64,000 nt of DNA from Diphasiastrum complanatum (GCA_029204225.1 CM055100.1:20905589-20969588); one strand, 5' to 3'. Numbered from the stretch's first letter, positions 46,558 through 59,815 are shown. Program-made: numbers and translations. Notes: generated by a model not told the origin, from the letters alone.

Positions 46558-48120
46558 AGTGTGCACTCTTGGAATGCTGTCAAAATTGTATCAGGATACA
46601 AGCAACAAGGATTTCAGCATGGAGTCTCTCCCGGCCCCTGAAAAAGACGAGGTTTGCAAAATGGAGATTGTAGGAAGTTTATTATCTCATTGAAGTCTGT
46701 ACTCCATTTCTCCTTGTCTGCATCATGTAGCAGCAAATGTTGGTCATTGAATCACCCCCTGAACTAGTTTACATAATTTGCAGTTTATGAGCTGATGCAA
46801 ACACCCCTATATTATTGGGGCTCAAATTGTTTGGTGGTGCTGATTTCAGTGCTAGCAGTGTTCCTGGTGTAGGTACTTGAGGTTGAGTAAGGTTTCTGAT
46901 GGATCAACCCAATTCTCTTTTTGACATTTAGAACTAATTCATGGTGGGAGTCATCTCTGTCTTCACCTTTCAATTCTTTTACACGTCATAAGAATCTTTC
47001 TAGATATTCTTACTAATGCATTTGAAACAACATTTTCTAGTAGAGACCCATCTTGTACTGTGCCTACAAGACTAAGCTATTATCCTAGAAAACCAATAAC
47101 ATTTATGCCACTGTTTTGTAGGGTTAGTTCACAAATTTACCAATTTATCCTTCTGTGGTACAAATCCTTTCTTTGAATCCATCTCCAAATTTACCCACTC
47201 AAGACAGACTCTACTGTTTTTTTGTTTTAAATTATGATGGTGCTCAAGATGTGCATCAAGTCTGTAGACAAGCTTTGTGACTTTGAGAGCTCTTGTACCC
47301 ACCTGTTCTTCTCTTTATGAATGCACAATCATTCTGCTGTACTGACAAAATTTTACTGTGGCAGAATGAACCTTAAGGCTCATCATGTTTGGATTCCTTA
47401 TGCTACTTGAAACTTAGTTCATGTTTTTAACAACTGACTCTTATCATTAGCGCTCTTGTGTGCACATGGATATTTGTGTTTTATATTATATGTTCATATT
47501 CTTTTAGCTTTGCCACAATAGTGAAAAGCTATGGCGTTGCTCCCAATGAGTTTGAGGACAAAAATGCATTTTCATTAATCATTTTAAGTTGCAATGTTTT
47601 GGGGATTAGGAGAGGCATGCATTTGAGAGACAGAGAGGGGGGGCAGGGGGGGGGGGGGGGCTGTTCAAGCTAAGATGTGAAAGGTGTTTGCTTATGGTGG
47701 TTGGCATCTGTCGAGGTGTAGAGGTTTTTTAGGTCTTTTTGCTATGTGTGCATCATCTAGTGCTGTTTTTTAGCGTTTGTTTTATATTTTCAACTCCTAT
47801 CTTTGTGCTATCATAGTTTAGGCTGTAGTGAACAACTTGACGACATCCCCAAAAACAGCCCAAAAAAAAGGCAAAAAAAAGGCCAACAGAATTGAAAAAA
47901 TACCCAAATTGTTAAGAGAGAGGGAGACAGAGAGGGGGGGAGGCTATCATAGTAAACCATTTCATCAGTGTACACAATGCACATGAACTAGCCATCCATC
48001 TGGAAACCAAGTGAGATGCTTTGTATATAATCTCATCATATAGAGCCCGCCACATACGGCTGGGGTCTGACCTCAAAAAAACACAATGTGAATGGAACAA
48101 AATTGAACAACATGACAACA
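46558..48120. other. 3' flank of the receptor gene; no further gene
   Basis: Presumably includes the 3' UTR, but no polyadenylation site can be assigned with confidence. A long G run lies at about 47636-47660 and a purine-rich GAGAGGGAGACAGAGAGGGG tract near 47920. Confidence 0.5.
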
Positions 48121-48553
48121 TCTACAACATGTCCTCAAGATGCCTGTATGGCATCCGGATCATCAAAATCATCTAACTCATCCTCCTCTGTCACAGCCTG
48201 ACTGAAGTCCTCTCCCTCAATTTGTGTCCCTGACAAAGTGATGCGAGATGCACCTCTGCCAGAGCCACGTGGCCTCCCTCTCTGTCTACGTGCCACTGTT
48301 TGACTAGAACCTCTGCCTCTCTGGGAAGACCCCCTACCAGATCCTGGATGCCTCCGAGTTGGTGCTGTGGAATGGGTGTGGCACGAGATGCAGGCACCCT
48401 AAATGTAGGCGGAGTGTATGAATACGGTTGTACTGCAGGCTGGACAGGGACAGCTCCTTGTGGATAGTAACCTGCTGGTAGCAATATAAATACATGTGCA
48501 CTACTCGTTCTAACACACACTCTCACATTAAAGAGACTCTCAGACTCATTCAA
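48121..48553 (-). pseudogene. hAT-like transposase C-terminal tail (minus)
   Basis: Minus strand: a Pro/Gln-rich stretch (YYPQGAVPVQPAVQPYSY, then TPPTFRVPASRA), a Gly/Arg-rich piece and an acidic end TEEDELDDFDDPDAIQAS before a stop at 48138-48140. It is frameshifted near 48325. Acidic, low-complexity C-termini of this kind follow the dimerisation domain in plant hAT-like proteins. No upstream catalytic part is joined, so the assignment rests on composition and the neighbouring hAT relic. Confidence 0.4.
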
Positions 48554-48779
48554 TCAGAGACAAAACAGCGAGATAAGACAACAAGAGATGTATATTGATT
48601 CAGATTCAGAATTATAAATTCGTTTTTGATCAATAGTTTCTGTTTGTCTAAACTTGTCTTAAGTTGTCTCTTAATTCTACATATTTATTTCGCACGCTAT
48701 ATTCAATCAAGGTAAAAATGTTCTATTAGTACATAGATCAGAAACAGACCTGATTGAAGACAGTGATATTAGTTTGATT

Positions 48780-48838
48780 TATTCAAACTTGCATCATGTT
48801 CTCTATGGAAGAATAATTACTATTTTTCCTATAGGTTT
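48780..48838 (+). repeat. Short copy of Copia G LTR sequence
   Basis: CAAACTTGCATC(A/G)TGTTCTC followed by GAAGAATAATTACTATTTTT matches 60708-60755 with few differences. The flanking 48560-48780 may also be LTR-derived. Confidence 0.55.
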
Positions 48839-48881
48839 GAGATTTTTGAGAATTGTATTTGACGATGATCTTTGGTGTTAG

Positions 48882-50754
48882 GCTGAGAGCATTACATCTG
48901 TGATGAGTCCGTTCTACCATGTTCTGCGGTTAGTTGACAGTGGAGCAGCACTATGGGCCTTATCTACGTTCATGGACATAGCTTCTAAAGCAGCATTTTT
49001 TCTCCGAGGACAAGTATGGTACTTGATGGTCATTTCAGTCATTTGTTGTTTTGGAATCTGTCTAGTGTAATTGAAATAAGTTTGCTCTCATCTTCGCATC
49101 TTCGGATTTATTCGTTGACATGTCATTAACTATGTGAAACAGGATGGTGGTGTTGTGGGACATCTGGGAGCGCAGGTTGAATTGGTTCCATAGGCCGATT
49201 CACGCTGTTGCCCACCCGTTGCACCCCATGTGGCTATCTGAGCGGCAGACATCAGACATGGAGCTAGGTTTAAATTGGTTGAGATACTTGGATGGAGCCG
49301 CCAGACGCTTCACTGACATAGATGTTGTTGAGACATAGTACATTGTCTTCAAGAGGTAGGTTGGTGTGTTTTGGCCATTACGTGGCGCTGGATCCCAACA
49401 GGCGGGAGAGAGCGGTGACTTGGTGGAACCTCTATGGTTTTGCATGCCCAGCTCTACAAAAGTTGGCCTTGCGAGTGTTATCACAGATATTTCTTTACAC
49501 ACCAAATTCTATGTGATTTAAAATGGGTGTTGAATGGATGAAATCAACTAATGCGCTTTTTTGAATTTTATAATTGTCAATAAGATTGTTCCTCCAATGT
49601 ATGCAAGCACAACTAGAGCACATTTTCATTGATCTACATGAAAAGGCGTAATCACCTTTCTATTGCACAGATGACACGGCTGGTTTTTTGCAACACCAAT
49701 GCAAGGTTGAGTGACAAACTTGCATCTATTGTGGACCCTCTAGAGGTGTTGCCCTAGGATTGTTTACTAGATGTTGATAATCCCACTGATTCCACCGCAC
49801 CCATGCCGAGGGCTGATGTTGTTGCTGACATTATGGTAGAGACAGAGAGAGAGAGAGACGTTGCGGGTTAGACGGTTATTGATGGACAGAGTGGGTCATG
49901 ATCAGGATACAGGTGCTGGCCAAGGGACAAGTAGGGGCATGGGTGCTGATGAGGAGGGTGATGATGAGGATTTGGGTATTCCTGCTCTAGGGTTGGAGAC
50001 CATGGCTGAGACAGAGCTTGAGGCAGAGCTTGAGGCATAGACTATGGCCTGGAGGATGATCGATTACAGAGGATGATGGCAGGGATGTACGAGCCAGATC
50101 TACTAGAGCAGGATGTGTATCGACCTGATCCACTACCAGAGGATATACAACATGAGAGAGAGACGGTGGATGCAGCACATGTTGGAGATGTTGACCATAT
50201 GGCACATGACGCTTTTGCAGAGGATACAATAGAGGGGTGGAGATGCTTGTGCCACAGTGGGAGGGATGGATGGTGTGCAGGATTCACAGGCCCCTGCAGA
50301 TGTTCATGATGATGATGCAAATCGAACCCACCGTGTTCGCTAGAGGACCATGTCAGACCTCCTTCGGTATGGATAGGATGAGGATGACATTGATGATCTA
50401 GGGTTAGGGTGGCTCTCACCACATGCACGTACTCAGCCACATCCAGCACCATCAACTGGTACACATGCGACTGACACTCGTACAGCTCCTACTCATACAG
50501 CTCCCAGGGATACAGCGTCGACACATACGGTACCTCCTGCTTAGCCACCCACTCCGGTTGCTGCATCCACTTATATAGCTGCCCCCCACATTCCACCACC
50601 GGCATCTGCACGCCGCCTCCTTGGGCCACCTCGCATATTACACCAGCTTTTCCGATTGGTGTACAGCCTCAGCCTCATCTTACAGTAGCTACACCACGAC
50701 CTACTCCTGCCATGCCAGAGGGTTCCACTCATAGACTCCGTCTTTTGGCCTTTT
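48882..50754 (+). pseudogene. hAT transposase relic (plus)
   Basis: An exon-like block 48882-49013 with SPFYHVLRLVDSGAALWALS matches the plant hAT catalytic-region pattern (P-L-x-x-V-L-R-x-V-D). Further blocks follow: AHPLHPMWL (49205-49235), then VTWWNLYGFACPALQKLALR (about 49410-49475), the start of the hAT dimerisation domain, then LVFCNTNARLSDKL (about 49690). From 49800 on there is acidic and proline-rich low-complexity sequence. Stops and frameshifts separate all blocks; no zinc finger, TIR or target duplication was found. Confidence 0.75.
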
Positions 50755-50799
50755 AATTCTATTACAGTAGATCTAACCGTTTACGACAATTGATATTCA

Positions 50800-51240
50800 A
50801 ATAAACGCTCTGTTTCCAAGGTCGAATAATTTCTGTTCACGAATATTTCACGACAGTCTCTCTCTTCGTTACAGGTTTGTGTTTCACGAATTGTTCGCGA
50901 CACTTGTCCCTTTGCGACATCTTCGTGTCACAAATTGTTCGCGACAGTTGACAGATTTGAGCTTGAAGAAGAATCCAGAATATTTCGCGAATTGTTCGCA
51001 ACAATATCGCGACAGGTAAGATTTGAACAAGAAACAGAATATTTCATGACAAGAACTTGTTCATGAATCCTTTGAGCTTCAACAAGAAACTACGAACTTC
51101 TACAAGAAACTGTTTCGCGAATCTTTTGAGGTTGATCACGAATAGAAATGTTTCGAGTTCGCGTTCGTTTCTCATCCTTTGTCAAGTAAACTGTGCACTT
51201 TGTTAGTAGAATCAAGATCTGTCTGATAAGGTGTTCTACA
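50800..51240 (-). mobile_element. Copia G LTR portion (minus)
   Basis: Minus strand begins TGTAGAACACC directly after the purine tract TTTGAGATGGAGC. It contains TTCGCGAA(T/C) words many times (e.g. near 50940, 50995, 51115). It parallels 60158-60700 but breaks off near 50800, where hAT-derived sequence begins. Confidence 0.75.
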
Positions 51241-53455
51241 GCTCCATCTCAAAGTGGACAGTTGGATTAACCCCAATCTTCTTCGCTGCTTCTCGAACAA
51301 AGCTTTACTGAGTGACTTTGTAAAGATATAAGCTGCCATTTCCTCTGTGGCTATGAAGACTGTCTTCAGTATCTTCTTTTTGACTAAGTCCCGAATAACA
51401 TAATACTTGATAGGTATGTGCTTCGTTTTTTAATGAAATACAGGATCTTTCGTAAGATAGATTACTGAAGTGTTATCCATTAACAAGACATAAACTTCAG
51501 AAATAGAATCATCAATCGAATCTTTCCAACATCTGTTTGATCCATATCAGCTCGTTTGCCATCTTGGCTGCTGCTACATATTCCGCTTCACAGGAAGATT
51601 GAGCTACTGATGTTTGCTTCTTGTTTATCCAGAGTATGGCTGCGCCAGATGCTAGAGTACAACCTCCTGAAATACTTTTGCTATCATCCTTCATGGATGC
51701 CCAGCTTGCGTCACTGTAAGATTCGATGCGAAATCCAGCTTCCTTCAAATAACACAGTCCATAGCCTTTCGTTTCCTGGAGATATTGTAGTATTCTTTTC
51801 ACCAACTTCCAATGCAATGATCTTGGATTCTGATTATATTGGCTCAGCCTGTATATTGCCAATGCTATATCAGGTCTGGTGTTGTCTGCAAGATACAATA
51901 ATGATCCAATCAGCTTGCGATAGGATGTATTGGCCATTCGCTTCTCTTCCTCGAGAGTTTGCAGACAATCTGCCTTGCTCAATACTGTTCCAGATATCAT
52001 GGGAGTATGCACACCTTTGCATTCGAGCACGTTGAAGTTTTCAATGATCTTCAGAGTGTACTTTTGTTGGTGAAGATACAACCTGACACCTTCAAAGTCT
52101 CTCTGGATCTGCAAGCCTAGATAGATTTTAGCTTCTCCTAGGTCAGCGATCTCAAATATTTCAGAAATGTCTCTTTTGACATCTGAAATTAACTTATCTC
52201 TTCTTGAGAAAATAAGCGTGTCATCAACATAGACAGCTAAAATGATTATTTCATTTTGGACATGCTTGATGTAGACATTTGACTCAACAAATAGAGGTTT
52301 GAAGCCTAAGGAACATAGTGCTTCGTCCTTCTTTCAATACCATTGTCTGGCTGTTTGTTTCAGACCATGAATGCTTTTATTCATGTGACATCCGTATTCT
52401 GGATATTCTTGGCTTACAAAACCAAGTGGTTGGTCCATGAATAAGTTTTCTTCCAATTTTGCATGCTGGAAAGCAGTCTTCTAATCCACAATATGGATTT
52501 TCAGATCATGAGCCACTGCATACGCGAATAACAAGCGAATTGATGTGTGTTTGACTACCGGTGAGAAAGTATCAGTGTAGTCAATCCATACTTCTGTGAA
52601 AATCCTTTAGCAACCAATCTTGTTTTGTATCTAATGTTTTCTCCATTAGGACTTGTTTTGATCTTGTAGATCCACTTGCATTTGACTGGTTTTCTGCCAT
52701 CAGGTATAGGTGCAAGTGTCCATACATTGTTTTTATACATGGATGACATTTCGTCCTCCATTGCTTTGAATTCAACGATCTTTATCTGGTCCATCAACAG
52801 CTTCCTCGAATGTTTGAGGTTCATTTGAGAAACCACATTATTCGGTGGCTGCATTTGTTAAAACATCCTGACCATACCTTTCTGGAGTTTTCATTGTCTG
52901 TGAGATCTTCTCACAGTTGGTTTTGAGTTCGTTTTTGCAGTTTCGGGTTCGACCTTTTCTGCTGGAATTCGAGCTAGTGATTCAAGTCTGCAGGTACTCG
53001 ATCTTGAACTCCTTCTGAATCTGGTAATTCTCGTTCATCTTCTGCTTGTTTTACTTCTGTTGTCGTTGGTAGCTCATAATAGTTTTTGAGAATTTCATAG
53101 CCAACTAGATCATTGTCTGCTATGTATTTTGACTCATCGAATTTGACATCTCGAACAACTTTTATTTTGCCAATTTCAGGTACATAGACATGATAATATG
53201 ACGAATATAACTCGAATCCTACCAGAAAACCTTGTTCTGTCTTTTTATCGAGTTTCTTTCTCAACTTGTCTAATATGTGCATGTAAACTGTGCATCTGAA
53301 TGTCCGAACATGTGCAAGATTTGGCTTTGACTTCCACCATATCTCATGACGAGTTTTATCCGGCATTCGAGATTTCTGAATTCGATTCCGAAGATAATTC
53401 AATGTAGCCACTGCTTTTGCCTACAACTGTTTTGGTGCCTTCGCATGAGAGTTAT
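51241..53455 (-). pseudogene. Copia G: pol from integrase C-terminus to RNase H (minus)
   Basis: From high to low coordinates: integrase end KAVATLNYLRNRIQKSRMPD (53411) and HEIWWKSKPNLAHVRTF. RT starts with NNVWTLAPIPDGRKPVKCKW (about 52740) and continues through a damaged YGLKQ region (about 52350). The C-terminal RT/RNase H block 51512-52114 is open for 200 codons (RKLIGSLLYLADNTRPDIAL, YSDASWASMKDDSKSISGGC, SSCEAEYVAAAKMANELIWI). The RNase H tail lies at 51250-51510. The 5' half (gag, protease, integrase core) is absent. Clearly related to Copia C. Confidence 0.92.
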
Positions 53456-53978
53456 TGTTCGGTGAGAGGAAACCAGTCTTGAATAAGTGGATATGCGCTC
53501 CCACGCAATGCAATGAACCTAGAAATGCCAACCCTAAACCCTATCAAGCTAAACCCCCAAACCTCCAGAAAAGGCCCTTCATAATGCAAAAAACCTATCT
53601 TTTTGCTCCAAAAATTAACCTAAACCCTAACATTCTCTCTCTAGATAGGCTGGTAAAGTCTCTCTCTAGATTTTCCCAATCTCTCTCTATGATCCGAAAT
53701 GCCTAGACCCTAAAAATAGACCTATTTGCATGAGGGAATGTCAAAAAACCTGATTTTTGACCCAAAAAACTAAATTTTGAACAAAAAAACACACCTACAA
53801 CTAAATCCTAATTTTCTCTCTCTACAGAGGCCGCTACAGTCTCTCTCTACCTTGGCCTCTTCTCTCTCATCAATCTAAGCAGACTCTCTCTCAAACCAAA
53901 GCGCCCTCTCTCTCAATCTCTACCACAACAAATGTGAAATGAGGGACAAAAAACGAGCATTGAGGGGTTTTGGGGGGA
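53456..53978. other. No gene seen; CCCTAAA words and CTCTCT tracts
   Basis: Several CCCTAAA (telobox-like) words and CTCTCTCT runs resemble a plant promoter or leader, but no downstream gene is attached. The small open frame at 53455-53706 has no recognisable domain. Confidence 0.4.
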
Positions 53979-54081
53979 AATAAATAAATAAATAATTTAT
54001 TTATTTATATAGATGAACCGTACCATGGTTCAAGAAACCATGGTACGGTTCCCAGGACCCACGGTTCTGGGAACCGTGGGT
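53979..54081. repeat. Three adjacent palindromes
   Basis: An A/T palindrome of TAAA/TTTA units (53979-54008) is followed by GAACCGTACCATGGTT (54015-54030) with its perfect reverse complement at 54036-54051 around a 5-base loop. Then ACCCACGGTTC (54057-54067) has its perfect reverse complement at 54071-54081 around 3 bases. The composition recalls the insertion at 45709-45946. Confidence 0.8.
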
Positions 54082-57000
54082 TCTATGGTTAGTGGTAGGT
54101 TTTACTAGCCCATTAGCATTGTAATGTACTATATTGTGCTATAGTATTTGGGAGTATACATTCATGATAGGTTGATCAATTGATTTTGGTATGTCATTTT
54201 TCTCAACTATTCACTTTGTCTTGCATTCTTTCAATATTTGCAAAATGTCAATTTTACTCTATGGACTAGATAATGGTCGTTTGGAGGCCCAGTATATTGA
54301 TATTATTGCAAGTCCTCTTGTCGAGCCACAATAGTGGTGAGATGAGAGGCCATAGTGAGACGAGAGGATGAGCCATTATATTGTTACCATGGGTTCACAA
54401 AACACCCATTATCGTACATAATGTGTCGCAAGAATCTTAAAATAGATGTTTTACAGGCTTGAGTCATTTGATTGTTTGTTGCTTCTATCCGACCAAAATA
54501 CTAGACTTGGGATACTTATTGTAATAGTACTCTTGTTGAGCATGTGGTCATTTACAAAAAAAATTGGCAAACCTTATATATAGCACATCTGAATGATATT
54601 AACATATAACTAAAAAATCAAAGTGTTAAAAAATAGCACTTCAATCACGTAAGCTTCTTCCTCTTTCAATGACAAAGTACAACATATCAACATCCTTGTT
54701 TTCTTTTTTAGCTCTAACAATCAAGAAATTTTCTTTTTGAATATTTATGAAACAAGAATAGTTCATTTGAGTTCTACATTTTGAATGAAAATATTCTTAT
54801 ACCATGAGAATCTCAAACTTCATAAAATTATCTTAAAATATAATCATTGTAAATCCTTTCTGGCATGCCAATCAATATATTGTATAAACCAAAGCTTTGC
54901 ATTCAAAGGATCTATATTTATAGTTCCTCCTTGAAGAAGTTTTGGTAGGAATGGATTTTTTGAGATTCTAATATGAATCCTACCAAACCAAAAAAATGTA
55001 ATCACACAAACTAGCTAAATGTGTTTTGCCAAAATCCTTCAACGTGTGGCAATAAGGATCTCGTCTCGCATGAGAAAGATATAATAATTCTACTGATTTT
55101 GGCACAATGAAAGAAAAAAAATAGTGATGAGTTTCTTTATTAGGTTGCAAAGTCTTCTTTTACAAATCATTGCACAACACCAAGTATTGCAAGTTTTAAA
55201 AAGTTCAACATTTTGAAGGACTTTTTTGTGTATATCCTCACCATGTTAAGCAATAAGCTCTTCATATACCACTTGTATTATTGGATTGAGCTCCATCCTT
55301 GGTTCAATGATCTATCAGAGGTGTCATTATCATGTGTTTATTTACCATATGTCTCTTTTGAAATATCAGGCCTTTACAATACATGCATTCACGACAAATC
55401 TTTTGATCCTAAGGATGAGTTTGCAAAACATACATAAACATCTAATCACAAAATTGTAGTATGAATAATCGTGTAATAATAGTGAAATATTTACACCAAA
55501 AATGAACGCCTTTATTTTATTTTTATTTATTTTTTCACTAGAAAATGAAAAGATATTCTTACCCACACAAATATGCATTTTTTTTTTTTTGGGAGTTTTA
55601 GCTAGTTTGCATTGTTAGTTTTTAGTTTGTATCCTCATTTCTAGTTTGCATTGTAGTCTCAAAGATCATCTTTGAGCCCAATCATTTTGGTCAATCATTT
55701 CTCCATTGATTATGCTCATGGCCATTGGCAATGGTAGTGCTAGTGCTAGTTGTCGATCCAACACGTTGACAAGGTGGAGGATGTTGGGCGAGGGGATATT
55801 CCTTTAACTAATCTATCCTTAAAACCACAATTTTTAATCAAGCAACAAAAATTCTTGAGATTGATGATTGCATTACATTTCTCCACTTGACTAGGTTTTT
55901 TTGAATGGTTGATGAGGGGGATCCATGTTGGGGGATCTATTGACAAATAAGTTAGTGTTGAGTCCTCTAGTATCTCTTAGTTGATTAATGTCAACATGCA
56001 CGTGAATATGAGTGATGACATGGCTAGTCATGTCATGAGATGGATTCATTATGTAGCAATATGGTACATCTTGGTCCTCACCTGGATTGGCATACTTAGA
56101 AAATACTAGAGAAGAATCAAATTATTGAGAAAGTACATACTAGACTCCCTTATGATAGGCTTTTTTGTGATAGGGGAATGTTGTCAACTCAAGAGGCACA
56201 AGCACATTTCTCAATATTGTGATAATCTACAAAAGGCCACTAGGTGGAAGGAATATCAACTAGTTCTACCTCTTGTGCTTCGAGTGTGCAAAGAAAATTT
56301 ACAATTTGCACAAATATATCTCGCTTACAAATATGAGCCACAAAAGGAGGCTATAACGCTTCACCTTAGCAAGGAAATATATTCTTTTTTACTTGATCCT
56401 AAATCTTAGGCATTATTCTCTTGTAGCTTACTAAAGCTGGTTTGACCCTAATTATTTCTCCTATTTTTGTATGAATTTGTGCATATGACATAGCTTTGAA
56501 GCTAAAATACAAAAGAAATTTCAAAAGAATTCTCATGCCCCTTGGTAGTGACTTGTACATGATGAAATCCACTCCATTGACAAAAAATTGTTAGATCCAA
56601 ACTTTGATGAAAAAAGTTTCATGATGTACTAAGCTACTGCATTGTGAAAAAAGTAGCTTTATTGGCAAAGATACAAATCTTAAAAGCTTGTGTGAATGCG
56701 TACGTTGAACAAGGAGGAGATGAGGAGCTCTTGCAAGAGGACCCAAATTTTAGAAGAGCTAAGATAAGGCCCTTTAGTGTTTGTGGAACTTAATATTGAC
56801 CTCTTGTACTATGATATGCTAGTTTCTATAGACCGTGAAAAAGTGAATATGCTTTGAAGTACAAGTTGATGACTAGAATAATGGAATAATGTAGGGTTTA
56901 TTGAAGTCATGATGACTATAGCGATCACAACAATTACATCGACGACGGCTATTACAATGAATATAGAGAATACAACAAATGTAGTGATTACAAAATTATT

Positions 57001-58280
57001 TAAAAAGACTTTCTCGATGTATTCGAAAAAGGTCCTAAGTCCAAATTAACACTCGATGGACCCAAAAACTCAATTTATCTCCATGGGCCACTAGTTTGCT
57101 ACTTTACTTTGGAATCATCAAAGTGATGTCTTTGTAAATACTTCAAAATATTGTTGATTTTTCAGTGACACTATGTTTGGCTAAGTTTCTCCATCAAAAA
57201 CTTGCTTATATAGTGTCATTGGGAAACATTGTCAAGCATTGGTAAGGTATCAACATTTGAGAAACATCGTTAAGTATCATCAACTTGGCCTTGGCATCAC
57301 TAAAATGTTTACATAGAGTCATATTAGAAGTATAATGATAACTTAGTAGCTATACATTTTTTAACATTATTTTATGTTAGTCTTGAGTAATCAAGTCATA
57401 TTGTTGGATATTACAAGAAACGTTTTTGAATCCAATGACTCTAACACATTGTGTATACCGTTGTGTTCCTTGTATATAAATCCAATGTAAATAGAATCAA
57501 TAAGTGCAAGGCTTCTAGCACCCTATGTGTGTAAGTCCACAACCCGATAAGCACACAATCAATTTAGTTAGGTTTCAACTTCGGGAATAAAAAGACTTGG
57601 GGCCTTGGAATTATGTAATTAGCCAAAGACCTAAAAAGTCAAGTTTGAATAAAAAAATCTAAGTGTAGCAGGTTGTGAGATGCTGAAGGCCTCTTGTCAG
57701 ATTGGTAATCACAAGAATCATGTAAGTGCCTCCCTTGCTAATTTAACACCATTAGATTTAGTTGAAGGGCTAGGATTCATGTCCTTTCCATTTGTAATAG
57801 CCACTAGAATTAGAATGACAATGTCTTCCCTAAGAAGGCACCCGTTGTACTTCCATTTTCATGTTCTACCAAGAGGACGAGACCTTGCAAAAAACATGTC
57901 TACTTTCTCATGTTGTACGAGTTGACAAAACGCTATAAAAACGATCGATTCAATCACCACAACACACCATCAAGTGTTTCAAGACGAGACAAGACATAAT
58001 TGCTCTCTCTCCACGGTATATTTACACTAATCCACAAGTACAAAGAAAAGTTTCTTAAGACCACAACATGGGCTCGTAAAAGAATCGGCCCGATAGTTCT
58101 AGAGTTATGCACAATGTGTTACCGACAAACTTAGAAAGTAACTGCAAAACAATTTACACGTTGATTATTGCTAATTTAACTCTCTCGCTCAATAATCAAC
58201 ATCTCATTGGTCTATGAACTATGCAATTCATGGAACATACCTCCATGATAGTATCAACAAGTACTTCAAAAAAAAACATT
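54082..58280. other. 4.2 kb without a recognisable gene
   Basis: AT-rich with only short frames. One frame at 56125-56409 (WKEYQLVLPLVLRVCKENLQ ...) faintly recalls hAT catalytic-region spacing, but neighbouring sequence does not confirm it. I make no call. Confidence 0.45.
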
Positions 58281-59050
58281 TTACATAACTGGATCTATAC
58301 CAAGCTTAGCTCTAAAAGTCTCAAATTTATTTTTACTTAGAGCTTCTGTAAATACATTAGCAATTTGTGACAGCGTCGAGCAATGTGTAGTACTAATGTC
58401 TTCAGACTGTAGCTTTTCACGCACAAAGTGGTATTTAACTTCAATGTGTTTAGTTATTGCATAAAAGATTGGCTTTTTAGCCAACCGTATCCTGCTTTGG
58501 CTATCACAAAAAATAACAGCAGGGTGTGTTTGCCTCATACCAATCTCACTCAACAATCTATGCAGTCAAACAGCTTCTTGAGTAGCAGAACTTAGCGCTT
58601 TATACTCAGCTTATGTTGATGAAAGAGAAATGGTGTCCTGCTTTTTACTAGACCACAAAAAATAGCCATTTCCAAAATGAAGGCATACCCTTTAATTAAC
58701 TTTCTATCATCTACACTGCCAGCCCAATCAACATCAACATAGCCTTGTAATCTAGGTACAACATTTTGCTTCTTATAAACCAAGCCAAGGTTAGGTATGC
58801 CCTTCACGTGCCTCAAAATCCTCTTTGTTGCTTTCCAATGATCCAAATTAGGTGATGACATAAATTGACTAATCAAGCTCACAACATAGCAATTATTAGG
58901 ACGAGGATAATTGAAATACACTTTAGACTGCAAAGTGTCGTTGAATATAAGAGCACCAACCAAATGAACTTGAAATTCTCTAGCACTCTTACAAAATGTG
59001 ACATCAATGTTTTCTTTTGAATTATCTCATAGATTATGAGACCCAAATAC
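58281..59050 (-). pseudogene. Copia H: RT end and RNase H fragment
   Basis: Minus strand: FGVSQKYLGLIIYEI, then PNLDHWKATKRILRHVKG and LQGYVDVDWAGSVDDRK (58592-58963). RNase H follows: AVIFCDSQSRIRLAKKPIF, TKHIEVKYHFVREKL, FTEALSKNKFETFRAKLG (58281-58556). Stops and a frame change lie between the two blocks. A different lineage from Copia C/G judged by sequence. Confidence 0.88.
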
Positions 59051-59815
59051 TTTTGAGAAACTCCAAACATTTTTTCCGGTGCTTTGCAAGCTTTTGTCTT
59101 TCTGTTGTCTGTTGCTCTCTGTGAATTTGAAGTGACTTTGTAATGTTTGCTAAAAAAATCTCAAGCAAAAAAAAAATGATTAAAATTAAGTAGCTGGAAG
59201 CGCAAAGAAATTTAAAATGAGTAAAACAAATTTTAGTATTTGTCAACTACTTTTTTTTGGGTCATTTTCGCTTGTTCTTTGAGTGCTTTCAGTTGCTCAC
59301 ATATAGTACAAATAGACATTTTAGATTTTTTGGAATTTTTACTAGACCAAAATCTCTCTTCCACAGCTTCACGAAATAAGAATAACTTAGATGTTGAACA
59401 TTCTTGGACATTGCAAAATCTTTGTACATCAAGAATACATCCAATTTTGTGAAATTGTAGGTAATAAATAGGGAGAATTTGGAAGTTTATAGACATTCAC
59501 ATTAATGAAATGCATTAACCATGCGTTTGCGGTTAAGCAGTCCGGGAAAACTGTTTGACCTTGAACAGAACCTTGAAGGCTTGGATCTTTTTGTAACCTT
59601 GTGTGCATGCGGGCAAGTCTTGAGTTTCCAATTGCATAAACACCTTTGAAAGCTTTACGACAAACCTCAGTTGTTTCCAAGAAGTAAGCAAAACTTTTTC
59701 GATCAAGCCTTACAGATGAACAAAAATAATAATTTTGATCAATTTTTGTCTCTGAAAAAACCTTTGATCGAATTTGCCTAATCTCAACAAAGCTTAACAT
59801 GAGGAAACACAACAA
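59050..59815 (-). pseudogene. Second transposase-like fragment, unlike plant families I know
   Basis: Minus strand, two overlapping frames. The first (59815-59429) has SFAYFLETTEVCRKAFKGVY and AIGNSRLARMHTRLQKD. The second (59496-59233) has FREAVEERFWSSKNSKKSKM and CTICEQLKALKEQAKM. The order, a helix-turn-helix-like C-x2-x-F-x6-GI-x3-R region, then F-x-F, then a K-x-x-x-C-x-x-C step, matches from memory a group of DDE-like proteins abundant in insects and other invertebrates. A frameshift near 59450 and an abrupt join to Copia H at about 59050 show it is a relic. Assignment is tentative. Confidence 0.45.

Noticed and set aside
56125-56409. hAT-like catalytic segment
   Set aside because: Only one loosely matching stretch; flanking sequence lacks the zinc finger and dimerisation domain.
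57680-57925. 81-codon open frame
   Set aside because: No domain, no conservation or gene context visible.
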